DNA from: SIG587 sp045649505
Lineage (GTDB): Bacteria; Bacillota; Clostridia; Oscillospirales; Acutalibacteraceae
Reading direction: 5' to 3'
Assembly: GCA_045649505.1 (NCBI GenBank)
Contig: JAZRQA010000067.1
Span: 1 to 23,753, forward strand
DNA length: 23,753 nucleotides
This document shows, in pieces, positions 1 through 8,310 of this stretch; the first letter of the stretch is position 1, and each line of letters starts with the position of its first letter. The position numbers were made by a program, and so were the translations under genes. The notes below the pieces were generated by a model that searched no databases, was not told where the DNA came from, and was given only the letters and a program-made list of their open reading frames with translations.

Positions 1-35
1 CGGGCATTTCCTTCGGTTTTTAATAATTTATACAT
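1..35 (-). CDS. tgt: Queuine tRNA-ribosyltransferase, first 11 codons only (cut by the window edge)
   Basis: Read leftward from an ATG at 35-33, the sequence gives MYKLLKTEGNA before the window ends. This matches the usual N-terminus of bacterial tRNA-guanine transglycosylase, which swaps guanine 34 of certain tRNAs for preQ1 in queuosine synthesis. An AAAAGGAG ribosome binding site sits about 6 bases upstream and overlaps the queA stop codon. The gene directly follows queA, the next enzyme of the same pathway, and this neighbourhood is the strongest support. Only the extreme N-terminus is visible, so no catalytic residue can be checked. Confidence 0.8.
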   Translation of the reverse strand, partial: MYKLLKTEGNA

Positions 36-47
36 AATTAACTCCTT

Positions 48-1070
48 TTAAGAAATAAACATCGCATCACCAAAGCTGAAAAATCTATATTTTTCATTAA
101 CAGCCGTTTTATAAGCAGACATTGTTTTCTCATATCCGTAAAAAGCGCTTACAAGCATTATAAGGGTGCTTTCAGGTAAATGGAAATTGGTTATCAAAGC
201 ATCAATACATTTGAATTTATAGCCGGGATAAATAAATATATCGGTTGAATCTGAACATTCACATATTTCACCAAATTTATTTACTGCACTTTCAAGGGTT
301 CTGCAGCTTGTTGTACCAACACATATAATTCTGCCGCCATTTTTCTTTGTTTTATTCAATAAATCGGCGGTTTCGGCGGGTATATGATACCATTCAGAGT
401 GCATTTTATGCTCTGTTATTTCGTCAACCTTAACAGGTCTAAATGTGCCAAGTCCCACATGAAGGGTAACATATGCAATATTTATTCCCTTATTTTTAAG
501 ACGACAAAGCATATCATTCGTAAAGTGAAGTCCTGCGGTTGGTGCTGCAGCAGAACCTAACTCTTTAGAATATACCGTTTGGTATCTTTCTTTGTTTTCA
601 AGTTTTTCTTTTATATAGTGTGGTAACGGCATTTGTCCAACCTCATCAAGAACGCCGAAAAACTCACCGTCACAAGAAAACTTAAGAATTCGGTTGCCGT
701 CCTCAAGCACATCGGTAACTGTGGCTGAAAGCTTATCACTGAATTTGAAACTGTGTCCTGTTTTTGCTTTTTTACCGGGACCTGCAATACATTCCCAAAC
801 GAGAGTAGAAATCTGCTTTAAAAGTACAAATTCAACCACCGCATTGGTATCGGTACGTGTGCCAAAAATTCTTGCAGGCAAAACCCTTGTATTATTAAGC
901 ACAAGACAATCTCCGGGTTTTAAATAATCATCTAATTTGTCAAAAATTGTATGAATTATATTGTTATTGTCTTTATTTAAAACCATAAGACGTGAAGAAT
1001 TTCGCGGTTCTATAGGTGTTTGTGCAATAAGAGTCTCGGGTAAATCATAATAAAAATCGCTTTTTTTCAT
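48..1070 (-). CDS. queA: S-adenosylmethionine:tRNA ribosyltransferase-isomerase
   Basis: QueA moves the ribosyl part of S-adenosylmethionine onto preQ1-modified tRNA to make epoxyqueuosine, a cytoplasmic wobble-base modification step. The protein has 340 residues, normal for the family. It opens with the family-typical MKKSDFYYDLPETLIAQ and carries SSRLMVL, NNTRVLPARIFG, the AAPTAGLHFT segment and THVGLGTFRPV-like residues near the middle, then TNFHLPESTLIML close to the end. The open frame extends 15 codons upstream, but I place the start at the ATG at 1070 because the family begins there and a GAAAGG ribosome binding site lies about 8 bases before it. It is followed after 12 bp by tgt, so the two are cotranscribed. 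I found no convincing promoter for it in the divergent gap shared with asd. Confidence 0.97.
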   Translation of the reverse strand: MKKSDFYYDLPETLIAQTPIEPRNSSRLMVLNKDNNNIIHTIFDKLDDYLKPGDCLVLNNTRVLPARIFGTRTDTNAVVEFVLLKQISTLVWECIAGPGKKAKTGHSFKFSDKLSATVTDVLEDGNRILKFSCDGEFFGVLDEVGQMPLPHYIKEKLENKERYQTVYSKELGSAAAPTAGLHFTNDMLCRLKNKGINIAYVTLHVGLGTFRPVKVDEITEHKMHSEWYHIPAETADLLNKTKKNGGRIICVGTTSCRTLESAVNKFGEICECSDSTDIFIYPGYKFKCIDALITNFHLPESTLIMLVSAFYGYEKTMSAYKTAVNEKYRFFSFGDAMFIS

Positions 1071-1108
1071 AATAATAACCTTTCGTGCTGATAATGCATA
1101 AAATATAT

Positions 1109-1137
1109 TTGACAAACCTATTTATGAATGTTAAAAT
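1109..1137 (+). promoter_or_regulatory. Sigma-A promoter of asd-dapA-dapB
   Basis: TTGACA at 1109-1114 and TAAAAT at 1132-1137 are separated by exactly 17 bp, a near-consensus vegetative promoter pointing toward asd. Transcription should begin near 1144, leaving an untranslated leader of about 97 bases. That leader is too short for a lysine riboswitch. It contains the inverted repeat listed separately. Confidence 0.8.
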
Positions 1138-1158
1138 AAACTGTAATAGTTTGTAATG

Positions 1159-1193
1159 AATTTTGCATTTATTTATTATTATATTGCAAAATT
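1159..1193. repeat. Inverted repeat in the asd leader
   Basis: AATTTTGCA at 1159-1167 is repeated as its exact reverse complement TGCAAAATT at 1185-1193, around a 17-base A+T-only spacer. It lies downstream of the predicted asd start point, so it could be an operator or a weak leader hairpin. The region is A+T-rich, so chance is a real alternative. Confidence 0.4.
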
Positions 1194-1240
1194 TCAATAA
1201 TGGCAACTAAAACTTTTTCTTAAAAGGATTGTGATCTCAA

Positions 1241-2323
1241 ATGAAGAATTATAATGTCGGTATTATCGGTGCAACCGGTATGGTTGGTCAACGCTTTGCA
1301 TTGCTTCTTGCAGATCATCCCAATTTTAAGGTTACCGCTCTTGCCGCAAGCCCACGTTCCAAGGGTAAGCGTTATGAGGATAGTGTTAAAAACCGTTGGG
1401 CTATGACCGCACCGATTCCTGAAAATCTTAAGGATATGGTAGTTTTAAGTGCTACAGAGGATATTGATGAAATCGTTAGCAAGGTTGATTTTGTTTTCTG
1501 TGCTGTTGATATGAAAAAGGATGAGATTCGTGATCTTGAGGAACTTTATGCAAAGCACGAGTGTCCCGTTATCTCTAACAATAGCGCCCACAGAGGCACA
1601 AAAGATGTACCTATGATCATCCCTGAAATCAATGCCGACCATGCCGAGGTTATAAAATATCAGCGCGAGCGTCTTGGAACAAAACGCGGCTTTATTGCAG
1701 TTAAGTCCAATTGCTCTTTGCAAAGCTATGTTCCCGCTATATATCCCCTTTCAAAATTTGGCGTAGAAAAGGTGCTTGTTTGTACCTATCAGGCAATCTC
1801 TGGTGCAGGTAAAACCTTTGAAAGATGGCCTGAAATGGTCGACAATGTAATCCCTTATATCGGCGGTGAGGAGGAAAAATCCGAACAGGAGCCTTTAAAG
1901 ATATGGGGAAATATAGAAAACGGTGAAATTGTAAACGCTACAGAGCCTAAGTTTACTGCCCAATGTATTCGTGTTCCTGTGAGCGACGGTCATATGGCAG
2001 CGGTATTTGTGTCTTTTAAAGATAAAAAGCCTTCCAAAGAGGAAATTTTGGAAGCCTGGAGCAGTTTTAGCGGTGCGCCTCAAGAGCTTTCGCTCCCCCA
2101 CGCCCCCAAACAGTTTCTTAACTATTTTAACGAGGATAACATGCCACAGACCAAGTTGCATCGCGATCTTGAGGGCGGTATGGCAGTTTCCATCGGCAGA
2201 CTGCGTGAGGACAGTCAGTACGATTATAAATTTGTTTGTCTTTCCCATAATACTCTGCGCGGTGCCGCAGGCGGTGCTGTTCTTCTTGCAGAACTTCTGT
2301 GTGCCCAGGGTTATATGGATTGA
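1241..2323 (+). CDS. asd: Aspartate-semialdehyde dehydrogenase, archaeal/fungal-type
   Basis: This enzyme reduces L-4-aspartyl phosphate to aspartate semialdehyde with NADPH, the branch point to lysine/diaminopimelate, threonine and methionine. The 360-residue protein starts with the Rossmann motif GIIGATGMVGQRF. The catalytic cysteine is Cys158 in KSNCSLQS, followed by YQAISGAG with Gln184, then IPYIGGEEEK and RVPVSDGHM with the probable catalytic His251. The C-terminal stretch SHNTLRGAAGGAVLLAE closely resembles yeast Hom2. These signatures place it in the archaeal/fungal-type subfamily rather than with classical enterobacterial Asd. Translation starts at the ATG at 1241; the AAGGA at 1224-1228 is spaced rather far (12 bases). 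It is the first gene of asd-dapA-dapB, whose products act in consecutive steps. Confidence 0.96.
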   Translation: MKNYNVGIIGATGMVGQRFALLLADHPNFKVTALAASPRSKGKRYEDSVKNRWAMTAPIPENLKDMVVLSATEDIDEIVSKVDFVFCAVDMKKDEIRDLEELYAKHECPVISNNSAHRGTKDVPMIIPEINADHAEVIKYQRERLGTKRGFIAVKSNCSLQSYVPAIYPLSKFGVEKVLVCTYQAISGAGKTFERWPEMVDNVIPYIGGEEEKSEQEPLKIWGNIENGEIVNATEPKFTAQCIRVPVSDGHMAAVFVSFKDKKPSKEEILEAWSSFSGAPQELSLPHAPKQFLNYFNEDNMPQTKLHRDLEGGMAVSIGRLREDSQYDYKFVCLSHNTLRGAAGGAVLLAELLCAQGYMD

Positions 2324-2362
2324 TAATAACTTTGCTTATACTTTTTCGGAAAGGTGTTTTTT

Positions 2363-3253
2363 ATGAAAAACAGAGTATTTACAGGTGCGGGTACCGCCCT
2401 TGTCACACCATTTCATAAGGATGGCAGTGTAAACTATGAAAAGCTTACTCAGCTTGTTGAAGACCAGATAGTAAAGGGTATTGATTCTCTTATTGTGTGC
2501 GGTACAACGGGTGAAGGCAGCACGCTTACTCACGATGAGCATATAAAGGTTCTTGCTACTGCTTCTGAGGTTGCAAATAAACGTGTCCCTATTATTGCAG
2601 GCACAGGTAGTAACGATACCTCATATGCCGTTACGCTTTCTAAGGAAGCCTTAAATGTCGGTTGCGACGCAATGCTTATGGTTACTCCCTATTATAACAA
2701 GACCTCCCAACGCGGACTTGTTGCACATTATTCACATATATGCTCTCAGGTTGACGCCCCTATTATTCTTTACAATGTTCCCTCAAGAACAGGTATGAAA
2801 ATAGCCGTTGAAACCTATAAGGAGCTATCAAAGATAGATACAATTGTTGCCACCAAAGAGGCAAGCGGTGATCTTGAGCTTGTGCGTCAAATTCGTGAAA
2901 CCTGTGGTGATGATCTTGACATTTATTCAGGTAACGATGACCAAATTTATGATATTCTTTCTCTCGGCGGTATTGGTGTAATTTCGGTATTCTCCAACAT
3001 ACTGCCAAAGGAAACTCACGATATTTGTCAGTATTTCTTTGACGGTAATAAAGCAAAATCTAAAGAAATACAAGAATACTATCTTCCCCTCATGGATGCC
3101 TTGTTTATGGATGTTAATCCCATTCCTGTAAAGGATGCTATGGATATGTTAGGATTCGGTACAGGTCCTCTGCGCTTACCCTTACTTACTATGGATGATG
3201 CAGGCAAAGAAAAACTAAAAGAGTATCTTGTGAAATACGGTCTTATAAAATAA
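2363..3253 (+). CDS. dapA: 4-hydroxy-tetrahydrodipicolinate synthase
   Basis: DapA condenses pyruvate with aspartate semialdehyde, the first step committed to diaminopimelate and lysine. The 296-residue protein is a TIM barrel with every expected signature: GTALVTPF near the start, CGTTGEGSTL with Thr48/Thr49, the proton-relay Tyr137 in LYNVPSRTG, and the Schiff-base Lys165 in ATKEASGD. An in-frame GTG at 2354 would add three residues, but GGAAAGG at 2348-2354 is an ideal ribosome binding site for the ATG at 2363, 8 bases on, and would overlap that GTG. I therefore chose the ATG. It lies 39 bp after asd and 29 bp before dapB, in the same transcript. Confidence 0.97.
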   Translation: MKNRVFTGAGTALVTPFHKDGSVNYEKLTQLVEDQIVKGIDSLIVCGTTGEGSTLTHDEHIKVLATASEVANKRVPIIAGTGSNDTSYAVTLSKEALNVGCDAMLMVTPYYNKTSQRGLVAHYSHICSQVDAPIILYNVPSRTGMKIAVETYKELSKIDTIVATKEASGDLELVRQIRETCGDDLDIYSGNDDQIYDILSLGGIGVISVFSNILPKETHDICQYFFDGNKAKSKEIQEYYLPLMDALFMDVNPIPVKDAMDMLGFGTGPLRLPLLTMDDAGKEKLKEYLVKYGLIK

Positions 3254-3282
3254 TTTAGACTTAACAGGAAAGTGAAAATACA

Positions 3283-4038
3283 ATGACTAAAATTATTTTA
3301 AGCGGCTGCAACGGAAAAATGGGCGGCGTAATAACCGATATTGTAAACGGTATGGATGATTGTGAAATAGTCTGTGGTGTTGATGTTGCCGATATAAGAC
3401 GGCACGCATACCCTGTTTTTACCGCTTTTTCCGATATAAATATTGCCGCGGATGTTATAATAGATTTTTCTCACCCTAGTGCACTTGACAATCTACTTGA
3501 ATTTGCTCTTAAAAATAAAATTCCTGCAGTTCTTGCAACGACAGGATATAATGATAGTGCAATAGAAAAAATCAAAGCGGCCGCAAACAACATTCCCGTT
3601 TTCTTTACATTCAACTTTTCGCTTGGCGTCAATCTTCTTGTTGCCCTTTCTAAAAAAGCGGCACAGGTTCTTGGTAACGATTTCGATATTGAAATTGTTG
3701 AAAAACACCATAATCAAAAGCTTGATGCGCCTTCGGGTACAGCAATTATGCTTGCAAATGCCATTAACGATGTTTTTGAAGATAAAATGGTATACGAATA
3801 TGACCGACATTCAAAGCGACAAAAACGCGCAAATAACGAAATTGGAATACATTCCGTTCGCGGAGGAACTATTGTGGGTGAACACGATGTTATTTTTGCG
3901 GGACGAGATGAGGTAATAACACTTTCGCACAGCGCAGGCTCTAAGCAAGTATTCGCAGCAGGCTCAGTTAAGGCTGCTAAATTTGTAGCAGGTAAACTGG
4001 CAGGACTATATGATATGAATGATGTTATTAAGTTTTAA
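3283..4038 (+). CDS. dapB: 4-hydroxy-tetrahydrodipicolinate reductase
   Basis: DapB reduces the DapA product to tetrahydrodipicolinate using NAD(P)H. The protein has 251 residues. It begins with the nucleotide-binding GCNGKMGG (residues 8-15), has DFSHPSA near residue 61 and ATTGY near 85, and carries the substrate-binding and catalytic segment EKHHNQKLDAPSGTA, with His142, His143 and Lys146. HSVRGGTIVGEHDVIFAG follows, as usual for the family. An AGGAAAG site precedes the ATG. It is the last gene of the asd-dapA-dapB operon and is followed within 15 bp by a strong terminator. The later genes of the pathway are not in this window. Confidence 0.97.
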   Translation: MTKIILSGCNGKMGGVITDIVNGMDDCEIVCGVDVADIRRHAYPVFTAFSDINIAADVIIDFSHPSALDNLLEFALKNKIPAVLATTGYNDSAIEKIKAAANNIPVFFTFNFSLGVNLLVALSKKAAQVLGNDFDIEIVEKHHNQKLDAPSGTAIMLANAINDVFEDKMVYEYDRHSKRQKRANNEIGIHSVRGGTIVGEHDVIFAGRDEVITLSHSAGSKQVFAAGSVKAAKFVAGKLAGLYDMNDVIKF

Positions 4039-4051
4039 TCTTTAAAACTAA

Positions 4052-4084
4052 AAAATCAGGATTGGTTTTACCAATCCTGATTTT
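4052..4084. terminator. Bidirectional intrinsic terminator between dapB and tyrS
   Basis: A perfect 15-bp stem (arms 4052-4066 and 4070-4084) closes a TTT loop. The ends are A-rich on the left and T-rich on the right, so it can stop transcripts arriving from either side. It sits exactly between the convergent dapB and tyrS stop codons. Confidence 0.95.
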
Positions 4085-4087
4085 CTT

Positions 4088-5308
4088 TTATATTGTTACC
4101 TTATGAAATACTTTCTTACCTTTTCTAACAATTAAGCCTTCGGCGAAATCGTCAATGGAAATCTGTAACGCTGGGTCAGAAACCTTAGAATCGTTAATGT
4201 TTACGCCGCCCTGAGTAATAAGTCGTCTTCCCTCACCCTTTGAAGGAATTAAGCCAACCTTTAAAAGCATATCGAGAACACCTATTTTGCCATCTGTAAA
4301 GTCTTCAGGATTAAGTGCCGAAGTAGGCATATCGGCATTATTGGCTCCGCCGCCAAAGAGTGATTTTGAAACCTGTCGTGCTTTATCGGCTTCTTCATCA
4401 CCGTGAACAAGCTTTGTGAGCTCATATGCTAAGATATCTTTAGCCTCATTAAGCTGACTTCCCTCCCAGTTGCTCATAGCATCAATTTCCTCAATAGGCA
4501 GGAATGTAAGCATACGAATACATTTAAGAACATCGTCATCAGCAACATTACGCCAATACTGATAGAACTCGTAGGGACTTGTTTTATTGGGATCAAGCCA
4601 TACAGCATTACCTGCGGTCTTGCCCATCTTTTTACCCTGAGAGTCAGTAAGCAATGTTATTGTCATTGCATGAGCATCCTTGCCAAGCTTTTTGCGAATT
4701 AACTCGGTACCGCCAAGCATATTGGACCACTGATCGTCACCGCCAAACTGCATATTACAGCCGTATTCCTTGAACAGATGATAAAAATCATAGCTTTGCA
4801 TTATCATATAGTTAAATTCAAGGAAGGAAAGTCCCTTTTCCATACGCTGCTTGTAGCACTCAGCACGCAGCATATTATTTACCGAGAAGCAGGCGCCAAC
4901 GTCACGGAGAAGATCAACATAATTGAGTTTTAATAACCAATCGGCATTATTTATCATTTGTGCCTTACCCTCAGAGAAATCGATAAAACGCTCCATCTGG
5001 CGTTTAAAACAGTCGGCATTATGGTCTATATCCTCTTTAGTAAGCATTTTACGCATATCGGTCCTGCCAGAAGGGTCACCAATCATAGTGGTACCACCGC
5101 CGATAAGTGCTATCGGTTTATTGCCCGCCATCTGTAAACGTTTCATAAGAGTTAAGGCCATAAAATGACCTGCGGTCAGGCTATCGGCAGTACAGTCAAA
5201 TCCGATATAAAATGTTGCCTTACCATTATTTATCATTTCGCGAATCTCGGTTTCATTGGTGACCTGAGCAATAAGCCCACGCGCAATCAATTCTTCATAA
5301 ATTTTCAT
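4088..5308 (-). CDS. tyrS: Tyrosyl-tRNA synthetase with a variant HIGH motif
   Basis: TyrRS is a class I synthetase that charges tRNA-Tyr in the cytoplasm. The 406-residue protein aligns along its length with the Bacillus enzyme: FDCTADSL (residues 38-44), GDPSGR, the tyrosine-pocket region LEFNYMIMQSYDF, GGDDQWSN, KTSPYEFYQYW, a KMSKS-type loop reading KMGKT (227-231), and a C-terminal S4 RNA-binding domain from about residue 340 (GRRLITQGGVNIND). The HIGH tetrapeptide reads TAGH at residues 45-48, so the first histidine is threonine. The codons are unambiguous (5165-5176). GGAG about 10 bases upstream, inside the end of recN, supports the ATG at 5308. It is the last gene of the nusB operon. 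No T-box leader is possible in the 3-bp gap before it. Confidence 0.95.
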   Translation of the reverse strand: MKIYEELIARGLIAQVTNETEIREMINNGKATFYIGFDCTADSLTAGHFMALTLMKRLQMAGNKPIALIGGGTTMIGDPSGRTDMRKMLTKEDIDHNADCFKRQMERFIDFSEGKAQMINNADWLLKLNYVDLLRDVGACFSVNNMLRAECYKQRMEKGLSFLEFNYMIMQSYDFYHLFKEYGCNMQFGGDDQWSNMLGGTELIRKKLGKDAHAMTITLLTDSQGKKMGKTAGNAVWLDPNKTSPYEFYQYWRNVADDDVLKCIRMLTFLPIEEIDAMSNWEGSQLNEAKDILAYELTKLVHGDEEADKARQVSKSLFGGGANNADMPTSALNPEDFTDGKIGVLDMLLKVGLIPSKGEGRRLITQGGVNINDSKVSDPALQISIDDFAEGLIVRKGKKVFHKVTI

Positions 5309-5311
5309 AAG

Positions 5312-6973
5312 TTATTTGCTCCTATCCAATAATTCCTTTGCGGAATTATATAAATTTTGTGTCATTTGCGTACCCGACATTATACGGGCAATCTCCTTAA
5401 TTCTACCCTCGTAATCAAGCTTTGTAAGGCTTGTAAAGGTACGATCATTACGGGTAGATTTTTCGATGAGGAAATGCGTATCGGCATTGGCAGCAATCTG
5501 TGCAAGATGTGTTACGCATATAACTTGGTGCGTTTTAGCTACCTTTTTAAGAACAATGCCAACCTTATCCGCCGCCCTACCGCTTATTCCTGTATCAATT
5601 TCATCAAAAATAAGGGTATCAACATCATTCTTATCAAGTAAGACATTCTGTATAGCAAGCATTACGCGAGAAAGCTCACCGCCTGATGCAATTTTTGCAA
5701 GTGGCTTTGGTGTTTCTCCAGCGTTAGCACAAATATAAAACTCAACCTCGTCCGCACCGTTTTTAGTGTATCTTCCCTTTTCAAAATTTACAAAAAAACG
5801 AACATCGGGCATATCAAGATAATTTAGTATCGAACAAACCGATTTTTCAAACTGCTCAGCAGTTTTTTTGCGCGAAATAGTCAATGCTCGACCTTTTTCA
5901 ATAAGCCTTTCCTGAGAAGCACAAAGCTGCTCGTCAAGCTCGGCCAGTCGTTCATCAGCAAAATTTATTTTATCAAACTCCGATTGTGCACGTTCGAGAG
6001 ATTTTAAAAGCTTTTCCTCGCTGTCACCGTATTTTAACATAAGTGAGTGAAGCAAATCAAGTCTTTCCATCATAATATTTAGATTTTCTACGCTAAAATC
6101 GGAATTATTTATAAAATCTTCAATATGTGTACATATTTCCTCAAGACGGTATTGTGCATCTTCAAGATAGTTACAATCCTCTTCGTAATCTTTAAGCTGA
6201 CAGCTTCCAAGAGTTTTTTTTGCAACAGCAATACCGTCAATAGCACCCGTAGTTTCCTCATTTCCGTTAAGTACAGAGAGTGCGTTTTTAAGAAGGGTTA
6301 CCGTTTTTTCGTAACGCTTTGCAACCGAAATATTCTCTTTTAATTGTGAAACTTCACCGGGCTTGATATTTGCCTTTGTAAGCTCATCTATTTGAAAGCG
6401 AAGATAATCAAGTCTTCGCTCTTTCTGGTCATCATCGGTTTCAAGGTCTTGTATTTGTTTTCTTATATCCTTAAAGGTAAAAAATTCTTTACTATAATCG
6501 TTAAGTAGGCTTTCGTTATCGGCAAGACGGTCGATAAACATAAGATGTTTATCGGGATTTAACAAATTTTGATTATCGTGCTGACCGTGAATATTTATTA
6601 AAGATTTTCCAATTTCTCTGAGTATCGTTGCAGTTACGGCTTGTCCGTTAATTCGAATATTACCCTTGCCCTGTAAACTCAGTGTTCGGGATATGTATAG
6701 TTCACCGTTTTCATCAGCACTTAGTCCATTTTGTTCAAGCAAAGAAATTGTTTCGCTTGAAAGTTCGTTAAAATGGGCAGAAACGGTGGCGTTATCGCAA
6801 CCGTTTCTAATAAGCTCTTTAGATGTGCGTTCACCGAGAACAGCGTTAATAGCATCAATCACAATAGATTTACCCGCTCCCGTTTCACCGGTAAGCAGGT
6901 TAAAGCCGTTTGTAAAATCTATATTGGATTGCTCAATTACCGCAATATTTTCAATATGCAGATATTTTAGCAT
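5312..6973 (-). CDS. recN: DNA repair protein RecN (SMC-like ATPase)
   Basis: RecN is an SMC-related cytoplasmic ATPase recruited to double-strand breaks during recombinational repair. The 553-residue protein has the Walker A motif GETGAGKS (29-36) at the N-terminus, GQHDNQNLL after it, a long charged coiled-coil middle (roughly residues 150-370), and the C-terminal signature LASGGELSRVMLA followed by Walker B LIFDEIDTGISG. The frame is open a further 17 codons upstream, but the family starts at MLKYLHIENIAVIEQ, so I chose the ATG at 6973. It follows argR by 22 bp, the classic ahrC-recN arrangement of Firmicutes, and precedes tyrS by 3 bp. Confidence 0.97.
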   Translation of the reverse strand: MLKYLHIENIAVIEQSNIDFTNGFNLLTGETGAGKSIVIDAINAVLGERTSKELIRNGCDNATVSAHFNELSSETISLLEQNGLSADENGELYISRTLSLQGKGNIRINGQAVTATILREIGKSLINIHGQHDNQNLLNPDKHLMFIDRLADNESLLNDYSKEFFTFKDIRKQIQDLETDDDQKERRLDYLRFQIDELTKANIKPGEVSQLKENISVAKRYEKTVTLLKNALSVLNGNEETTGAIDGIAVAKKTLGSCQLKDYEEDCNYLEDAQYRLEEICTHIEDFINNSDFSVENLNIMMERLDLLHSLMLKYGDSEEKLLKSLERAQSEFDKINFADERLAELDEQLCASQERLIEKGRALTISRKKTAEQFEKSVCSILNYLDMPDVRFFVNFEKGRYTKNGADEVEFYICANAGETPKPLAKIASGGELSRVMLAIQNVLLDKNDVDTLIFDEIDTGISGRAADKVGIVLKKVAKTHQVICVTHLAQIAANADTHFLIEKSTRNDRTFTSLTKLDYEGRIKEIARIMSGTQMTQNLYNSAKELLDRSK

Positions 6974-6995
6974 TTTGCACCGCCAAACAAAAAAT

Positions 6996-7460
6996 TTAAA
7001 GTATCTTTTTAAGCTTTGCCACAAGGGCTGCCGCGGCTGCGGAATCCTTGGTTATAACAAAAATAGTATCGTCACCAGCAAGGCTACCCAGTATCATATC
7101 ACCGAAAAGGCTGTCAAGTGATACACAAGCGCTGCTTGCCATACCGGGATAGCATTTAATGACCACATCGTTCATTGCACTGTTTATTGAAACAACTGAA
7201 TGATTAAATACATCAATGTAATGATTTTTAGGTTGCAAGGACTCGGCTGAGGGTGTAGCAACCCTTGGGTTAATATAACGATATGTTCCCGCCGAATCAA
7301 GTGCTTTAATGATACGAAGCTCTTTAATATCCCTTGATACGGTAGACTGTGTTGCAATTATGCCCAAAGCATTAAGTTCATTTTGAAGGTCATCCTGAGT
7401 AACTATAACCTTTTTTTCAATTATATCAAGAATAATTTCCTGTCTTTTATTTTTTTCCAT
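6996..7460 (-). CDS. argR: Arginine repressor ArgR/AhrC
   Basis: ArgR is an arginine-sensing hexameric DNA-binding protein that represses arginine synthesis and can activate catabolism. The 154-residue protein has the N-terminal winged helix (residues 1-65), with TQSTVSRDIKEL as the recognition region, and a C-terminal oligomerisation and arginine-binding domain with GSLAGDDTIFVI, including the paired Asp residues of the ligand site. AAGGAGGG just before the ATG at 7460 lies within the end of nadK. No arginine biosynthesis gene is in the window. Its place between nadK and recN is the conserved Firmicute order. A candidate ARG box at the operon promoter is listed separately. Confidence 0.96.
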   Translation of the reverse strand: MEKNKRQEIILDIIEKKVIVTQDDLQNELNALGIIATQSTVSRDIKELRIIKALDSAGTYRYINPRVATPSAESLQPKNHYIDVFNHSVVSINSAMNDVVIKCYPGMASSACVSLDSLFGDMILGSLAGDDTIFVITKDSAAAAALVAKLKKIL

Positions 7461-7462
7461 TT

Positions 7463-8298
7463 TTAACCCTCCTTAAACTTTGTGGAAAGAGTTTTATAAA
7501 AGGATCTGTCATTAAGACGGATAAGCTGAACATAGTTTTTTGATTTAGACACAAAAATCTCAGTATAGGGTTTTATAGTGTGTGCTTTGCGTCCATCAAT
7601 TGATAAATAAATATCTGTGCGCTTTTGTGAATAGGCTTTAACCTTAACAACGCTGTTTGCACTTAAAATAATAGGGCGAGCCGTAAGAGAATGGGAGCAT
7701 ATTGGCGTTATTGTTATATCTTCAACCTGAGGGTCTATAATCGGTCCCCCTGCCGACATCGAATAGGCGGTAGAGCCTGTTGGCGTTGAAAGTATCATTC
7801 CGTCAGCTCGGTAGTTAATACTATCATCCTGAACAAAAACACTTATATCAATTATTCTTGACATAAATCCACTCGTAACAACAGCATCATTCATTGCGGT
7901 AAACTGGGATATTTGTTTACCATTTTCGCAAACACTTACATCAAGCAGCATTCTTTTTTCAATTGTATATTCTCCCGTTTTCAGCTTTGAAAGAAGATTT
8001 ATTTCACTTGACTCAATGTTCGCAAGGTAGCCTAGTCTACCAGCATTTATACCGATTACAGGTTTATTCTCTATTGCAGCTCGCTTAGCGTAGCGAATAA
8101 TAGTACCATCTCCGCCAACAGTTATAATCACATCAGCAAGTGAGAACAAATCCTTTTCAGGCGCATGGGAATAATAAGTGCCGCAAATATTTTCGGGCAA
8201 ATACGCTTTAATTCCTAACGAATTTAAAAGCTTACCTATTTTATCTACAGTTTCGGCACAGCCGCGCTTATCAAGATTAGGAAGAACTGCAACTGTCA
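7463..8298 (-). CDS. nadK: NAD kinase
   Basis: NadK phosphorylates NAD to NADP in the cytoplasm. The 278-residue protein has the family signatures GGDGT (62-66), INAGRLGYLA, AMNDAVV, the RADGMILSTPTGSTAY stretch and SLTARPIIL. The open frame reaches a GTG at 8308, but that codon has no ribosome binding site and overlaps the AGGGGTGA at about 8312-8305. The TTG at 8298, about 7 bases after that site, gives MTVAVLPNLDKRG, which matches the usual start of the family. I therefore place the start at this TTG. The tlyA stop is only a few bases upstream. In this window it connects functionally with the de novo NAD genes at the right end, although the two are not linked transcriptionally. Confidence 0.95.
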
Positions 8299-8310
8299 AA
8301 AGAATCACCC

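Noticed and set aside
694..927. Plus-strand open frames inside queA and many similar ones inside other genes
   Set aside because: They lie wholly within well-supported genes on the other strand, have no family resemblance and no ribosome binding sites.
1071..1200. Promoter for queA-tgt in the divergent gap
   Set aside because: Several partial hexamers occur in the A+T-rich sequence, but no pair has acceptable spacing and good matches in both boxes.
1138..1240. Lysine riboswitch or T-box before asd-dapA-dapB
   Set aside because: The leader is only about 97 bases and has none of the conserved elements; only one simple inverted repeat is visible.
2354..2362. GTG start that would extend dapA by three codons
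   Set aside because: The GTG overlaps the GGAAAGG ribosome binding site that correctly serves the ATG at 2363.
8299..8308. GTG start of nadK at 8308
   Set aside because: It has no upstream ribosome binding site and its codons overlap the AGGGGTGA that fits the TTG at 8298; the family N-terminus also favours the TTG.
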